Below the pieces are notes generated by a model. The model was given only the letters and a program-made list of their open reading frames with translations, had not been told where the DNA came from and made no database searches. A stretch of 64,000 nt of DNA, from the NCBI GenBank assembly GCA_010094045.1, contig ML986582.1:186001-250000 (forward strand), read 5' to 3'. The stretch is from Lojkania enalia (lineage: Eukaryota > Ascomycota > Dothideomycetes > Pleosporales). How positions within the stretch are numbered: the stretch's first letter is position 1; each line of letters begins with the position of its first letter. Below, piece by piece: positions 10,553 to 21,604 of this stretch. The position numbers and the translations under genes were made by a program.

Positions 10553-11763
10553 CTACAACTTCTCCACATCCTCAATCGCCTTCAATGCAGAGCCGTCATA
10601 ATTTTTGGAGTTTTTATTTTTCTGTATGAAAGACTTACCCTGTTTTAGAGCCTTTTGAATGTCATTTACGAGCTGCTGTGCTTCTTGAGTTCGAGGCATG
10701 TCCTGTCCGAGAACATCTAATGCTGTTTTTAGGGCACTCAATAGGGGCACTAATTGGAAAATGCTTCGCTTAAGATGGATTGTAGCAAGAAGGTGGTCTC
10801 TTTTCGTCGGAAAGTCCCTGGGCGGATTGAGAAATTGGAACTCCTGAGGCAGAGTCGACTTTATCGTGTTAGCTGTGTGTATTTGCATACAACGCGGGAG
10901 GATAGTGAACGCACGCTCAAGAAATTGTCTTGATGCAAGGAATTCATCAGCCTGCTTGCATATTTGGCGACCTTCCTATCTGCATCCTGTCCCGCGGTAT
11001 GCTTCTTCGCTCTCACGGCAGCCATCTCGAGAGGGATTGCGATAACAAACGGCGATGAGCGCAAGTCTCCGGGAACAGGCTGAGCGCCTCCCAAGTGCTC
11101 TTTATCTTCCAGGAGCTCGATAACCTGTTCCGCCAGACTCAATGCCTTCTTCGTCTCCTCTTCGGCCCAACCCGCGCCGGCAGCTTTCTCATGTATCCCT
11201 CTGAAGACGTGGTGCGCGACTGTGGGATCCCGCAGCCGTAGCCCGGTCTCTCTGGGTTGCTGTAACGCCTTCAAGACCAAATGTTGCATGCCTGCTTGAT
11301 TCAACGACCTGACAATCTTTTTCTGCCACTGCGGCTTCAATTGTATCGAGGCATTGCGGAATCCTTCCATCATCCTGATCACATTCTTCCAGTCATCGAG
11401 AGTCTTTGAGCCCTCGACAATCCCTTTGACTGTTCTCCATCGGTCGGGTATATCGCGGTTGCGATCAATGTGCTCGAGCGGGAGAGTCACATCGCCTAAT
11501 GTGATCTCGATGGGCTCTGCTTCGAGTCGAGCTCGGTTCTCTTGTCTGTAGACGAGCTTTTGTTGTTCAGGTGTGAGATGCTCAGGAAGAAGGACCTTAG
11601 AGTTCAATGCGGTGAGAAGGGAGGCTAGTTCGGGTGTCGAGGGCTCGAGAAAGGTGGGAAGCGCTCCTATATGTGTCGTGTCAGAAAACGTGGTATGCGA
11701 AAGGAGCAGGAGAAGTACTTCGCTGGCATGCGCTGTTCCTGGAGAAGGCACGTCGCGAGCCAT
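10553..11763 (-). CDS. Unrecognised conserved-looking helical protein, two exons, divergent from NAA38
   Basis: Exons 11763-10915 and 10858-10553 flank a 56 nt intron (donor GTGCGT, branch GCTAAC, acceptor AAAG) and give 384 aa. The sequence is predominantly helical with no signal peptide or clear membrane segment. Notable stretches are LLPEHLTPEQQKLVYRQENR near residue 60, DRWRTVKGIVEGSKTLDDW near 107, and a Lys/Gln-rich C-terminal helix. I do not recognise the family. Good codon structure and a phase-consistent intron make it a real gene. It shares a 267 bp promoter with NAA38, so co-expression is possible. Confidence 0.75.
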
Positions 11764-12030
11764 TGGAGAATGGGTGTATTGACTGGGGGGTGGATAGAGC
11801 CGATTGGCAGCTTCGCCGTATGCAGTTCATGGTGGTGTTGCTTAGGATAATTTTTAGGGCTGCGGAGTTCGACATCGGAGGTGAGGTGCAAACGCGCCAA
11901 ATTTGCCAAGGCCAGGACCACTCGACCTCACTTTCACCTTCACTCTCTCTCAGCTCTGCGAGCCGCCCAGAACACATTTTCACTGTCCATTGTTGATCTT
12001 CATCGGATTATTGAATACTGCATTTCGAAA
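11764..12030. promoter_or_regulatory. Bidirectional promoter of the unknown gene and NAA38
   Basis: Only 267 bases separate the two divergent start codons. The NAA38-proximal half has a pyrimidine-rich CT tract (about 11927-11957), common just upstream of fungal start sites. No TATA box was noticed. Confidence 0.5.
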
Positions 12031-12485
12031 ATGGACAACGCTGAAGCCAGTTTCTACCTCTCCCAATTTATTGGTAAGAACCTTCGCATTCACACCTCAG
12101 ACAACCGTGTATTTGGAGGCCAAATGAAATGCACCGACAAGGTATTCTCCGCACCTTCCCGCATGATTTATAAAGCCTTCCTCTCCATTCATCTGGTGGT
12201 CTCTGCGTTCGTGACTTTCGTGTTCCTCTTAACCCACACCGAACGGTACAGATCCTTCGTAGCCTGACCCAAACTCAGGACCGAAACATCATCCTTGCCT
12301 TAACCTATGAGTATCGTGCACCACCTGAAGCTGAGATTAAGAAAGCTGTTGTGGATTCCGGAAATCCGTCTACAGCTGTGACCTGGGACAGCCGATATGT
12401 CGGACTGGTGGTTGTGCCGGGTGCGCACATTAGGAAGATTGAATTCGAAGAGACAGGGTTCGGGAAGAGTCGAGTTATTCTCTAA
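12031..12485 (+). CDS. NAA38: NatC N-terminal acetyltransferase auxiliary subunit Naa38 (LSM domain)
   Basis: Exons 12031-12141 and 12252-12485 join across a 110 nt intron to 114 aa. The product is a single Sm-like fold: Sm1 region with FIGKNLRIHTSDNRVFGGQM, then QDRNIILALTYEYR, and the closing RYVGLVVVPGAHIRKIEFEE strand pair that typifies LSMD1/Mak31 proteins. In yeast and animals Naa38 binds Naa35 and the catalytic Naa30 in the cytosol, where NatC acetylates N-termini such as Met-Leu and Met-Ile. The length is normal for the family. The expected exon junction lies inside the Sm domain and closes in frame. Divergent from the unrecognised gene to its left. Confidence 0.9.
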
Positions 12486-14033
12486 CTGTACTTGATATTT
12501 CATGGATTTCGCACGACGAGGCCTAGGCACAATGTACGATAACCGGGGTGAAGTATCACAGTCACGTGGTTCGACTAGATCTCTCAACCTAGATCGAAGC
12601 AGGCGTGGCAGACAAGCCAAGATTGGTTAAAGATTCAAGGACGTAGTACCTCGATCATGGGCCAGGGGCTAGAAAAGGTATGCGTTCATACAAGATTAGT
12701 GGACGATATAGACAAACAATTGTAGATGCTTAGAACGGATGTTGAGCCATAGCAAGGCTTACTCTATATTCATCAATCACGAGAGTGCGAATTTACTATA
12801 GATAGTGGTATTTTTATTAGGGCGAGCGTGAAAGCAGCCGAGTGGGTTAATTTTCTCCACGATCTTTTCACCTTTCCCTTTCACGGTGAGCCGCAACCAT
12901 TGCGCTGATTCACCTGGCCGCACCCACACTCACTATGTCTGCATTTATTCATCGCAATATTTTTCCACTTCATAATAACAAAAAGACTGGATTTCTCGTC
13001 CGTCAAGCGAATTACTCACGGTTTCACCTTGCACTGCTAGCCATATCGACCCCATCGCACTTCCACGCAACACACACTTCCTATTCACTAAACGCGTTCT
13101 CATCTTCTATCTACTGTTGAATCTACATTTACGTCGCATAGTTAAATATATTCCTCCTATTTCATCCACTTCCATGACGAATACCTCATCAATGTCTCAT
13201 AGCCGTAGCTCAGACAGTTCCAGCACCACTAGCTCTCCACGCCCATCTCCTTTATCTAGTAGCGCTAAGAAAGAGCGCCCCTAATAGATGCACATCAAAG
13301 TGCTCAGCCCCTACAATTACCCCAAGGCTACCGAACATTCACTATTCTTCTAACTACCCTAGGAAGTCCGCCGGCGCTGCGCATACGCATCACCGACCGT
13401 CACGATCTAGTACTTCTCTGACCGCTTTCACTTTGCAACCAACGGCCTCCGATACATTGCCTCGCTTCCACGGAACATGTTTAGAATCGCAATTATTACC
13501 TATTACAAGCAATCGGATAATCTTAAAGGGTAGAATGAGCTTAAGGGGCTTGATGCGGTAATTCTTAGGTGGAAGATAGCTATGGGATGCAGCATTAGAC
13601 CAAACTGGTGGGCAGCCTTCTATCAGATAGAAGATGCCTAAATCGTTCGGAAGCCAGGAAAATGAATAATTCAGCGATGGATAAATATGATGCAAGCGTC
13701 TTTGGAGTTACATAAGTTCTAGTAGCTGAGAGCTTAAGTTGTTGCTGTAGCAGACGATTTTTGGATATTTAAGCTTGTATATTTATACTCTGAGGTAGGC
13801 AAATTTACCCTCAGATTCTATATTTGCAATATTTCCGCGCAGAGCTTATTCCTTTCCCAACCAGTGCAGCTATCCCCGGCTAGCTTCGGCTACTCGCGCA
13901 TCTAGGACAAATACATCCACGCCCTACCAACCTCACACTTCTCCCCGTATTGACTCCCGTCTCATCGTGCCCCAGACCCCACACTTTCTTCTCCTTGGTT
14001 TCAATTCCTCCAACTAATATAGTACTTGCACGA
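12486..14033. other. Gene-poor interval with a Ser-rich mini-ORF
   Basis: No supported gene. A 36-codon Ser-rich ORF (13174-13284, plus strand) begins MTNTSSMSHSRSSDSSS and ends soon after; downstream open stretches have no recognisable sequence. It may be a decayed gene or chance. The remainder is AT-rich. Confidence 0.45.
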
Positions 14034-15124
14034 ATGTGCTTAAGAATGGCAAAAAATCTCTTCCGAAAGACGGTCCTCATTACGGGTGCTAGCTCTGGAA
14101 TTGGTCGCAGTACGGCCTTCGAGTTCGCAAGGACGGCACCAAATGATCTCAAGCTAGTTCTCACAGCAAGGAGGGTTGATCGGTTACATCAGATTTCCGA
14201 AGATATCAAAAAAGAGATAGGTGAGGGGGTTCGAGTGTGTGTCAAGCAGTTGGATGTCAGTAAACCGGAGGAGGTGAAAGGGTTGGTGGAGGACCTGCCA
14301 GAAGAGTTTAGGGACATTGACATTTTGGTTAATAATGCGTAGGTACACTGAGCAGAGAATAAAAGTGGCTCCATAAGACTTACTAGGTGTAGGGGCTTTA
14401 TGAGCGGTGTCGAGCAGGCGCCGGGCATTCCGCAGGAAGTGATGAATGATGTTTGGGCGACGAATGTCATAGGTGTCATTAACATGACACAGGCTATCTT
14501 GGCTCTGTTTAAAAAGAGGGAAGATGGTGGGAGAGGAGATATTATTATGTTGGGGAGTATTGCGGGTAGGGAACCCTATGTGGGTGGGAGTGTAAGTAAT
14601 CTCTCGATATTAGCCCCCTTACCCAAGGAGATGTTACATAGATGTGGGTGCTAATATAGTTGCAGGTATATTGCTCAAGCAAAGCTGCCATTCGAGCGTT
14701 TACAGATGCGTTGAGGAAGGAATTGATCAACACGAGAATAAGAGTGATGTCCGTAGATCCGGGACAAGTATATACTGTAGGCACAGATATCTCGCTTGCA
14801 TTAAATTGAAAATAACATTTATTTAGGAATTCAATCTCATAAGGTATCGCGGGGACCAATCAAAAGTTGATGCCCTATATGCGTTAGTTTAACCTCCTTA
14901 TATAGAGTCTAAGAAAGGTTTGACAAAAGTAGTGGATGTGATCCATTGACCCCGGACGACGTTGCAGAAGTAATAGTCTTCGCTACAAGCAGGAGAGAGA
15001 ACGTTGTTGTGGCTGACACTCTCCTCTTTCCTTCACATCAGGTAACCCTGTGAGAGCAAATTGAATTGGATAGACTACTTATATTGTGAAGGCATCGGCA
15101 ACACACATTCATCGCAGATTGTAA
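14034..15124 (+). CDS. NADP-dependent short-chain dehydrogenase (yeast YMR226C-like), six exons
   Basis: Exons 14034-14338, 14393-14591, 14666-14776, 14827-14882, 14933-15041 and 15092-15124 give 270 aa. The cofactor motif TGASSGIG, the NNAG motif (rebuilt across intron 1), the catalytic Ser in LGSIAG and the YCSSK catalytic Tyr-Lys pair are all present. Similarity to the yeast NADP+-dependent 3-hydroxyacid/serine dehydrogenase runs to the end ([25 protein letters not shown]). The last exon is only 11 codons; reading through its intron would instead stop early at 15053. The ATG at 14046 is an alternative start. Expected role: cytosolic oxidoreductase on serine-like 3-hydroxy acids. Confidence 0.9.
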
Positions 15125-16152
15125 GAGCGGCTCATAATCAACATTTCCGATCCCCGAGTAGAACCACTGTCTGTATTCGTTCTCTGCGCTTATATTATCC
15201 GGCGGTACTGTGTCTCTATGGGTGGGTTAGCTCTTCACAAAACATTGAATTTCTGTTGGTTGACGTTGTTTGTGGAAAAGGCCGCCCTAGCTGTAGGAGC
15301 CCTCAAAAAATGACTGAGGTGGTAGTAAGGTTTTATTATGAAACGGTGAAGGTTCCACGCGCGAGTTGTTCGAGTCAGGTCAGTTTATTCTAGTATGGAA
15401 ATATTCCATAGGTTTCAATAATTCGATAGTAGCTCACCAATTTTGGTGTCTCTTAGCAAATTGCTTGGGTCTAACCTATCTAGGGTCTGTCAATATCGCT
15501 CATGGCAATGAGAAACTGTATAGCCTCGCATTACAGTGCCTTGCCTTAAGCCGCTCAGCGTTTGGTAGATATTCGACTAAATCAGAGAATCGCTACTTGG
15601 GAATTCTTACTCAGTAGACTTGTTTGGCCACCATAAGCAGCAAATTATCTCCTTTCGATGGAGGCTTTTGCGAAAAAGGAAGTACCATAATCAAGCAAGG
15701 CGTTTGCCTGCAATCAGGCTGGACTTAGGCCTCATATTGAGGGCACCGCAACCGCATGTTTCAGCTACCTTGATAGTATGGTGTTATGCGATTTGGTAGG
15801 CGAATGCCGCCCTCCTCAACTCTCACATGTCTTTTGAAAATATCCACCGTCTCTACGTTTAGCTTGGCCTTTTCTAGCGCAAATTCTAGATATTCAGCCT
15901 CAAATTCTTTTCGTCTACCATATTCTTAAACGGCGATTCGGCTTCTATTGTCTTAAGAAGCTGCGTCTTTTGTCATGTGGGTATTGAGTAAAAGTAAAGT
16001 TCAGCCTTGCGTTAGGCGAAAATCTCAGCCTCGAGGCGTTCAGCTCCTATGAACCCGTCGATAAAGGTAGCGAGCGAGCCGTTGCCCCTCTATGCCTTCT
16101 TTCTTCCTCTCACATTCCTCGCCTGTCTACAGCATCACACTTCTTGCACGTC
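15125..16152. other. Gene-free interval with one coding relic
   Basis: No intact gene. Plus-strand ORFs here lack recognisable sequence. The minus strand carries a short coding-like relic at 15761-15925, listed separately. Confidence 0.5.
15761..15925 (-). pseudogene. Short coding-like relic, broken reading frame
   Basis: A 54-codon minus-strand stretch reads like real protein: a charged helix (EFEAEYLEFALEKAKLN) followed by VRVEEGGIRLP, ending at a stop. The upstream continuation (LLKTIEAESPF) is in another frame and is cut off by stops, which suggests a frameshifted remnant of a larger gene. The family was not identified. Could also be chance. Confidence 0.3.
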
Positions 16153-18184
16153 ATGCCCGAACCAATCAGTATCACATTTGGTTCTATCGGTTTGTTTATC
16201 AAGTTTTTCGATGGATTTAAAAGGGCATACCACGACTATAAACTCACATCTGCGTTTGGAGAAGATTTCGAGACCGCGCAACGGCGGTTCATGATCCTCC
16301 ACACAAGACTAGAAGAGGATTCGAAAACGAAACTATCTTGGTTACAGGACGATATTGCTGAGGAAGGGAGCCGGCTGAATAGAGCGATAATAGATCAACT
16401 CGTTCTAATCAATCGCGACTACGAGACTTGCAACAAGCTCATGAAGAAATACCATGATAAAGGTACGGCCCAAATATTTGCCGACCACCAGTAAATGACT
16501 TGAACACTAGAACAAGAAGTAATAGTTGCTCTCTCCGAGCTGGTTCGTATCTAGTCGGGTCAGAGCTAGAGAGTTTCATCACCGCTCACTTCATTAGGCG
16601 CCCACAACCGAAGCTGCCGGCTTCGCCACCAAAAATAGTCTAATAAAGAGCTCACCGACAGTCAAGAAAACCCAAAAGGCGAAAGTCAAGAACAAGGATT
16701 CCCGGCGATTGTTCAAGTTATTCACCCGCTCGAAGAAGTCGCAACGAGACGAAAGTAGCGTGCATGAAGAAAAGGAATCTATTACGGACCACTCAAGTGG
16801 ACGCGAAACACCTTCTAGAGAATTATTGTCGGTAACACCCGAGATGGGCGTCTCGAGGACATTGAGTGAAACATGGCTTAGTGCGCAGACACTGATGCCA
16901 AATCAGTCCTCTACCGCAGTCAGTGCTGCATCCGTACAAGGACAAGTAAAGGTTGCAGAAGAGTATGCACAGCAGCTGCAAGAGGATAACAACCTCTGGA
17001 GGCGTGTGAAATGGGCTGATCATGATCGGGACAATTTCTATTCACGATTGGATTCGCTTCGGGCTTATATTATAGACTTGGAGTCACTAATATGTCTGCG
17101 CGTGCCCCAAGATTCTAGTTCTCTCCTCAACCAGCCAGGTAATTGGAAAGGCAGCGACAAGGAAGAAAAGACCCAGGTAGCTCTGCAACGACTGCATAAT
17201 GCACTGGCAGCCATCAATCCGTCAAAATCTCGTGTTCGTCTCGATGCTCAGGTCATTGAGGATCCTGAAAAGCAAGCGTATGAATTCTCGTCTCAGGATG
17301 GTTCCCCTGATTTTGAGCCGGGAAGTTTTATGTTTGTCTTCCAAGCCTACCTTCCAAGTGATGCAGCGGCGTCCTCTCTCTTTCTCTACGCGGAGACATC
17401 GGGTTCCACGCGTTCGCAGGGCGGATACGATTCACAAAGCAAGGACCACGAGACTTTGGAAGATCTTTCGGCTTCACTTTCGAACTTAGATATCGATGAT
17501 GACTCTTTCGAGTACAGGACGTTGGGCCGCCTGATTCGCGTAGATGGATCTTCCGATTATCATCGCCTCTTCTCCCCAGCTGTAGGAAGATGGCAATCGA
17601 AATCATCACTGGAGATTTATCTCACACGAGAGGAGTTCAAAAACAAGTTAGAACCTCAACATCGGCTTCAACTTGCGCGTCTGTTGACGGTGTCCTTTTT
17701 GCATTTCTCCAAAGTTACAATTGCGACAGACCAATACCCTCGGCCACAGCAGGTTCATTACTACATGCCTGAGGGAGACGGTGGGATGTGGCTAAACGCA
17801 TCCAACGAGCCTATAGTTCTAAATCCTTATATATCAATAGGCTTTGGCGCTAAGAGACCCCCGAGATTGCCGGGTTTGTCGAGTGGGCTTGCCAAGGAGA
17901 TCATCAACCCAGTCGTGGAACTTGGCTTAGTTTTGTACCAGATTGGCAGTAGCAGCAAAATAGACTACGGGGCGGGCAGCGTTGGATTTAGAGCTGCAAA
18001 AGACGTCGCTCTCAAATCTTTACATAATGTTGACCTCGTCAGCAATGGTAGTTACGCTGAGATCGTCAAACTATGTCTTGGATGGCGCGGCTCTCTTCAT
18101 GCACCGGTTGAACCACAGGACTACATCTTTATCGACCGAATCCGGCACTGGCTCAAAACTCAAGAAGCCAGCATCAATACTTGA
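16153..18184 (+). CDS. HeLo-like N-terminal domain plus C-terminal DUF7580 protein
   Basis: Exons 16153-16462, 16517-16542 (26 nt) and 16598-18184 give 640 aa. The N-terminus (MPEPISITFGSIGLFIKFFD, then YKLTSAFGEDFETAQRRF) matches the layout of HeLo/prion-inhibition domains, helical bundles that in HET-S disrupt membranes. A basic, Ser-rich linker follows at about residues 115-150. The C-terminal half resembles DUF7580: HRLQLARLLTVSFLHF, IVLNPYISIGF, then NPVVELGLVLYQIG and a closing EIVKLCLGWRG block. Kinase-like catalytic residues are not evident. HeLo proteins often act in heterokaryon incompatibility or regulated cell death; that role here is inference. Two further same-strand genes follow. 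Confidence 0.82.
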
Positions 18185-18848
18185 TGGAATTGTCCTATTG
18201 ATTAGTGTGGTATAAGGACACGTTTCAAGGCTCGTGAGACCTTTATGTTGACTCTTCTTATCACTCGACGAAATGTGTCGGATAGTTAGAAGCTATCTTT
18301 TTTCAATATATCGTATAATTAAGTCAATATCTTATTATTATATTAGCTAAAGCTTTTAACGAATTTACCATCTTTTATGACGCATATAATATTTACGCTA
18401 AAGGAGTAAATATGTGAAAGAGATATCATACATCCGAAATAGCTTTCCAGAGTTGTTCCTTGAGTATTACTTATGTAAGCAGGAGTGGGTGGAGACCGTA
18501 TAGAGTGGTATAGATAGATGCATTGATAGCGTGCTGTAGTGTCCCTTGACCTCTCAGTCAAAGTACAGCGGGGGAATATATAGTATATGAGACTGCTTAG
18601 TCAAGGGCTGCATAGCTGATCAGGCACATGACCTGAGCTTACAACTTAAAATCGTCTCTCACAGTGTAGAAACTGACCAAACAGCTGCGGCTGAGTGGCA
18701 CGTTATGGCGCTAGCCACTCAAGCCAAGCGTCGTTGTAAGCGGGGCATGACCATATCAGCCTGCTCCCGGTTTGACCTTTTAACCTGAGCTTTCGCCCTT
18801 CGAGGTGGGTATCTTTCAGCCTAACTATCACTGTTGCATTCTTTTCCG
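18185..18848. other. Intergenic interval
   Basis: About 660 bases of AT-rich spacer between the HeLo/DUF7580 gene and the next same-strand gene. No ORF or repeat was supported. Confidence 0.55.
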
Positions 18849-20308
18849 ATGGACCCCCTTTCGCTTGTAGGCAGCATTGTTGTATTGTTGTCATTCACAA
18901 GGGAGGTTTTCGTTATTGTCGATCAGGTGGTGCAACCAACGGACACGAACTTTATTTCTCTGCAGGCGAGGCTGATAGCTGAAAATGGGAAGCTAACTCA
19001 ATGGATGGACTACATGAACGTGAAGTCTTGGGAAGATTTGGAAGCATTACTACGAGAGGAGGATCGGAAACAAATGAAACTACTCTGGGACAATGCCATT
19101 GAGATGCTAAACAATGTCACCCGTCGATTGCGTAAATTCGACCCGAAGAAACCACGTACGATAAGCAGGATAAGATGGATATTGGGGGGCGAATATGAGC
19201 GGCTGAAAGGCCTGTTGGAAGCTATCCAAAACATAACCGAAGCACTCTATCTAGTAGCTCGCCCTCCTCCTCGATATACATTTGCACCTGAGCCGGGTTC
19301 GCATGTGGAGGACCCAGTCGTTGGACGGGGTGCGTACACGCGACAAATTGGAGTCGAGAGCGCACAAGAAAGTAATTCTTCCGACGTCTTCCAGAACAGA
19401 AGAATTATCGCTCTACTGTTTCACCAAGCTGTATTCGCCCTAAGGCAAATTTCTGGTCATCAGGTCGGAAACAAAGGTTTCGATGCAATTTTTAATAAGC
19501 TTCGAAATTGGGCAGGGTCTTTTTTGGAGGGCGATGTGGCACTAGATATATTACTTCACAAAGAAGAACAAGGGAGCCCAAGACATGGGTCATTGAAGCA
19601 TGCTCTTATTACGACATTCGTTGACATTCTCCTCGTAGAAGGTAATCTCAACACGAACATCTTTTAAGCCATCCGCTGACTCGCATTGTAGAAGTGCTTC
19701 TAAATTGTTTAATATCGAATTCGAAGTCTCCAGAGCTCGAACGCACGCTTCTTTCCATCATGTCGGCATTCTTCGACGAAGCAATAATTGATATTGCCAC
19801 ACGTCGTAGTGCCCCAGTAATAGGGGACGATACACAAGGAATTCTGATCCGTAAATCCGAACAATTTTTAAACCTTGCTCTGGATGACCTGTATGATCTT
19901 CTTCCAGTCATCAGAAATATTCGGTGTGGACATGTGTTAGACCTCGAGCAGAAGGCCATTGCGCCAAGCGCTCAAGAAGAGAACAGCTCAGATGGAGCAG
20001 TTGCGGTGGAGCAAGTTTTGCAGGAAGTTGAAGATATCGTACAAGAAATAGGTACTGGAAGTGAGACATTTGACGAAACACTTACACGAGTGGCGGGGAA
20101 ACATATATCTCAACTGCAGGAATTAAGCGAACAATTTAAAGCCAAGAAGAGGGAGGAAAAGAAGCAGGCACAATTCGAGGCTATAATGAGAGGTATTCGG
20201 AAAGGATTAGAGCATGCGAAGGATGTTAAAAATCCAGCTGAAAAATCCGAGCATGTGAAGTCAAGTCTTCGAGAAGGAAACGAGAGACTTTCGGCATTGA
20301 TAAGCTAA
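18849..20308 (+). CDS. Helical protein with fungal signalling-type N-terminus
   Basis: Exons 18849-19641 and 19692-20308 flank a 50 nt intron (GTAATC, branch CGCTGAC, TTGTAG) and give 469 aa. The start MDPLSLVGSIVVLLSF, with a hydrophobic first 30 residues, is the form seen at the N-terminus of many fungal NACHT/STAND and HeLo-like proteins. The remainder is helical, with repeated Leu/Glu/Lys heptads and a strongly charged coiled-coil-like end (about residues 400-460, KAKKREEKKQAQFEA). No nucleotide-binding motif was found. It lies 0.66 kb downstream of the HeLo/DUF7580 gene in the same orientation. A signalling or incompatibility function is inference. Confidence 0.7.
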
Positions 20309-20861
20309 GAGCTGTTAACCGCAGAGATTTTGCAGCTTTGCGACTAGATGAAGCGTACGAAGTTCAATCAGGCCTCAAAGGCAGTATTCAATAGTCACAG
20401 TTGGAGAAGGGTAGGTATGCTTTACTACTCTGTTAAACAAGCGGAAAACGGTAATAAAGACAATGCCAGCGCTTATTTTAACACAAGATTTATTCATAGA
20501 GATCTGTCATATGACATTATTCCAGTGCTAGTTCTAGAGGACCAACATTGTCGTAACACGTGTACCAACTGTTTCAAACCTTAGTAAGAGATAGAATCGC
20601 GTGGCGTGTCTAATGATAAAACTAGCTAGAAGTCTTTATTCTCACCGAACTTCAGGAATACGTTTGTTGGAAGACTTGGAAAATTCCGATTCTATATAAT
20701 AAATTATTCTGCAAGTATGAATGCACTAATGCCTAATCGCTTGCCCTCACCCACATAAAATTATCAACCCTGCCCTTAGAACCATCAGAATTTCATGAAG
20801 CGGACGACGGGTTAGTAAACAGTAGCCCTAGGTCTTTAACGCTATTGAGCTATGACCAAAT
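20309..20861. other. Intergenic interval
   Basis: About 550 bases. A 78-codon ORF (20348-20584) has no recognisable sequence and was not called. Nothing else was seen. Confidence 0.5.
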
Positions 20862-21386
20862 ATGGAGGAAGCAATGAGGACCGTTCGAAGGAAAATATCC
20901 GAGATGAATGGCCCAAGAAACAGTATCGACAATTGCGAACTGTCACTTGATATACTTCCAACCTTTAAGGCTAACCCTAATATCTATCTTCTTACTGAGG
21001 CTCAAGCAGAAAAGGAGCCGCACCATTGGATCTTACTTCTTGCTTACGAGGGTTATGCCGAAGAGGTCTATCAGGTCACCGGTGACGCGGAATGTAGGTA
21101 TTATGATCAAATTCCTGTCGCAAATCCAGTGGCATCTAACACCTTTCTGAAAGCAATTACGCTGGCGGAAGACGTCGACGACACTGCGCCTAACAGAATC
21201 AAATCCCACACCAAAAGCGAAGAGCCTGGTCACGCTCCATATCGACGAAGTGTCACTGATAACTGCCAGGGATGGCCATTGCGAGTCATCGTTAAACTGG
21301 TTAGAAGGGAACTTATAGAAACGCAAATTCGAAGAAGCCAAGAAGAAGCAACAGCCGGTTCAGCCGTTTACCCATGTTCAGAATAG
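20862..21386 (+). CDS. Small fungal protein with HW and NCQxW motifs
   Basis: Intronless 174 aa ORF with a true ATG. HHWILLLAYEG (residues 54-64), VTGDAECRYYD (72-82) and NCQGW (134-138) occur in the order seen in a group of fungal proteins that look like a papain-fold (NlpC/P60 or PPPDE-like) hydrolase core, where His of HW and Cys of NCQ could pair. That fold assignment is inference from motif order only. The N-terminal 40 residues and the C-terminal tail look poorly conserved. Third plus-strand gene after the HeLo-like and helical proteins. Confidence 0.6.
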   Translation: MEEAMRTVRRKISEMNGPRNSIDNCELSLDILPTFKANPNIYLLTEAQAEKEPHHWILLLAYEGYAEEVYQVTGDAECRYYDQIPVANPVASNTFLKAITLAEDVDDTAPNRIKSHTKSEEPGHAPYRRSVTDNCQGWPLRVIVKLVRRELIETQIRRSQEEATAGSAVYPCSE

Positions 21387-21604
21387 GGAGTCATAGCTGA
21401 ATCAAGAGTACACGAGGTCTTCCCTACGAGTTCAAAGGACCTGAGTACCTATCCAAACAGGGGAGAAGCATCATATCAGATTAGCTATTGCTATTATTAT
21501 CATCACCACAAACTGCTCATCAAATAAATCTTCCTTAACTTACGCACTATTCATGAATTTTAAATTCGCAATTCCTATCTTCTCCACCTCCTAAATCGAT
21601 TGTT

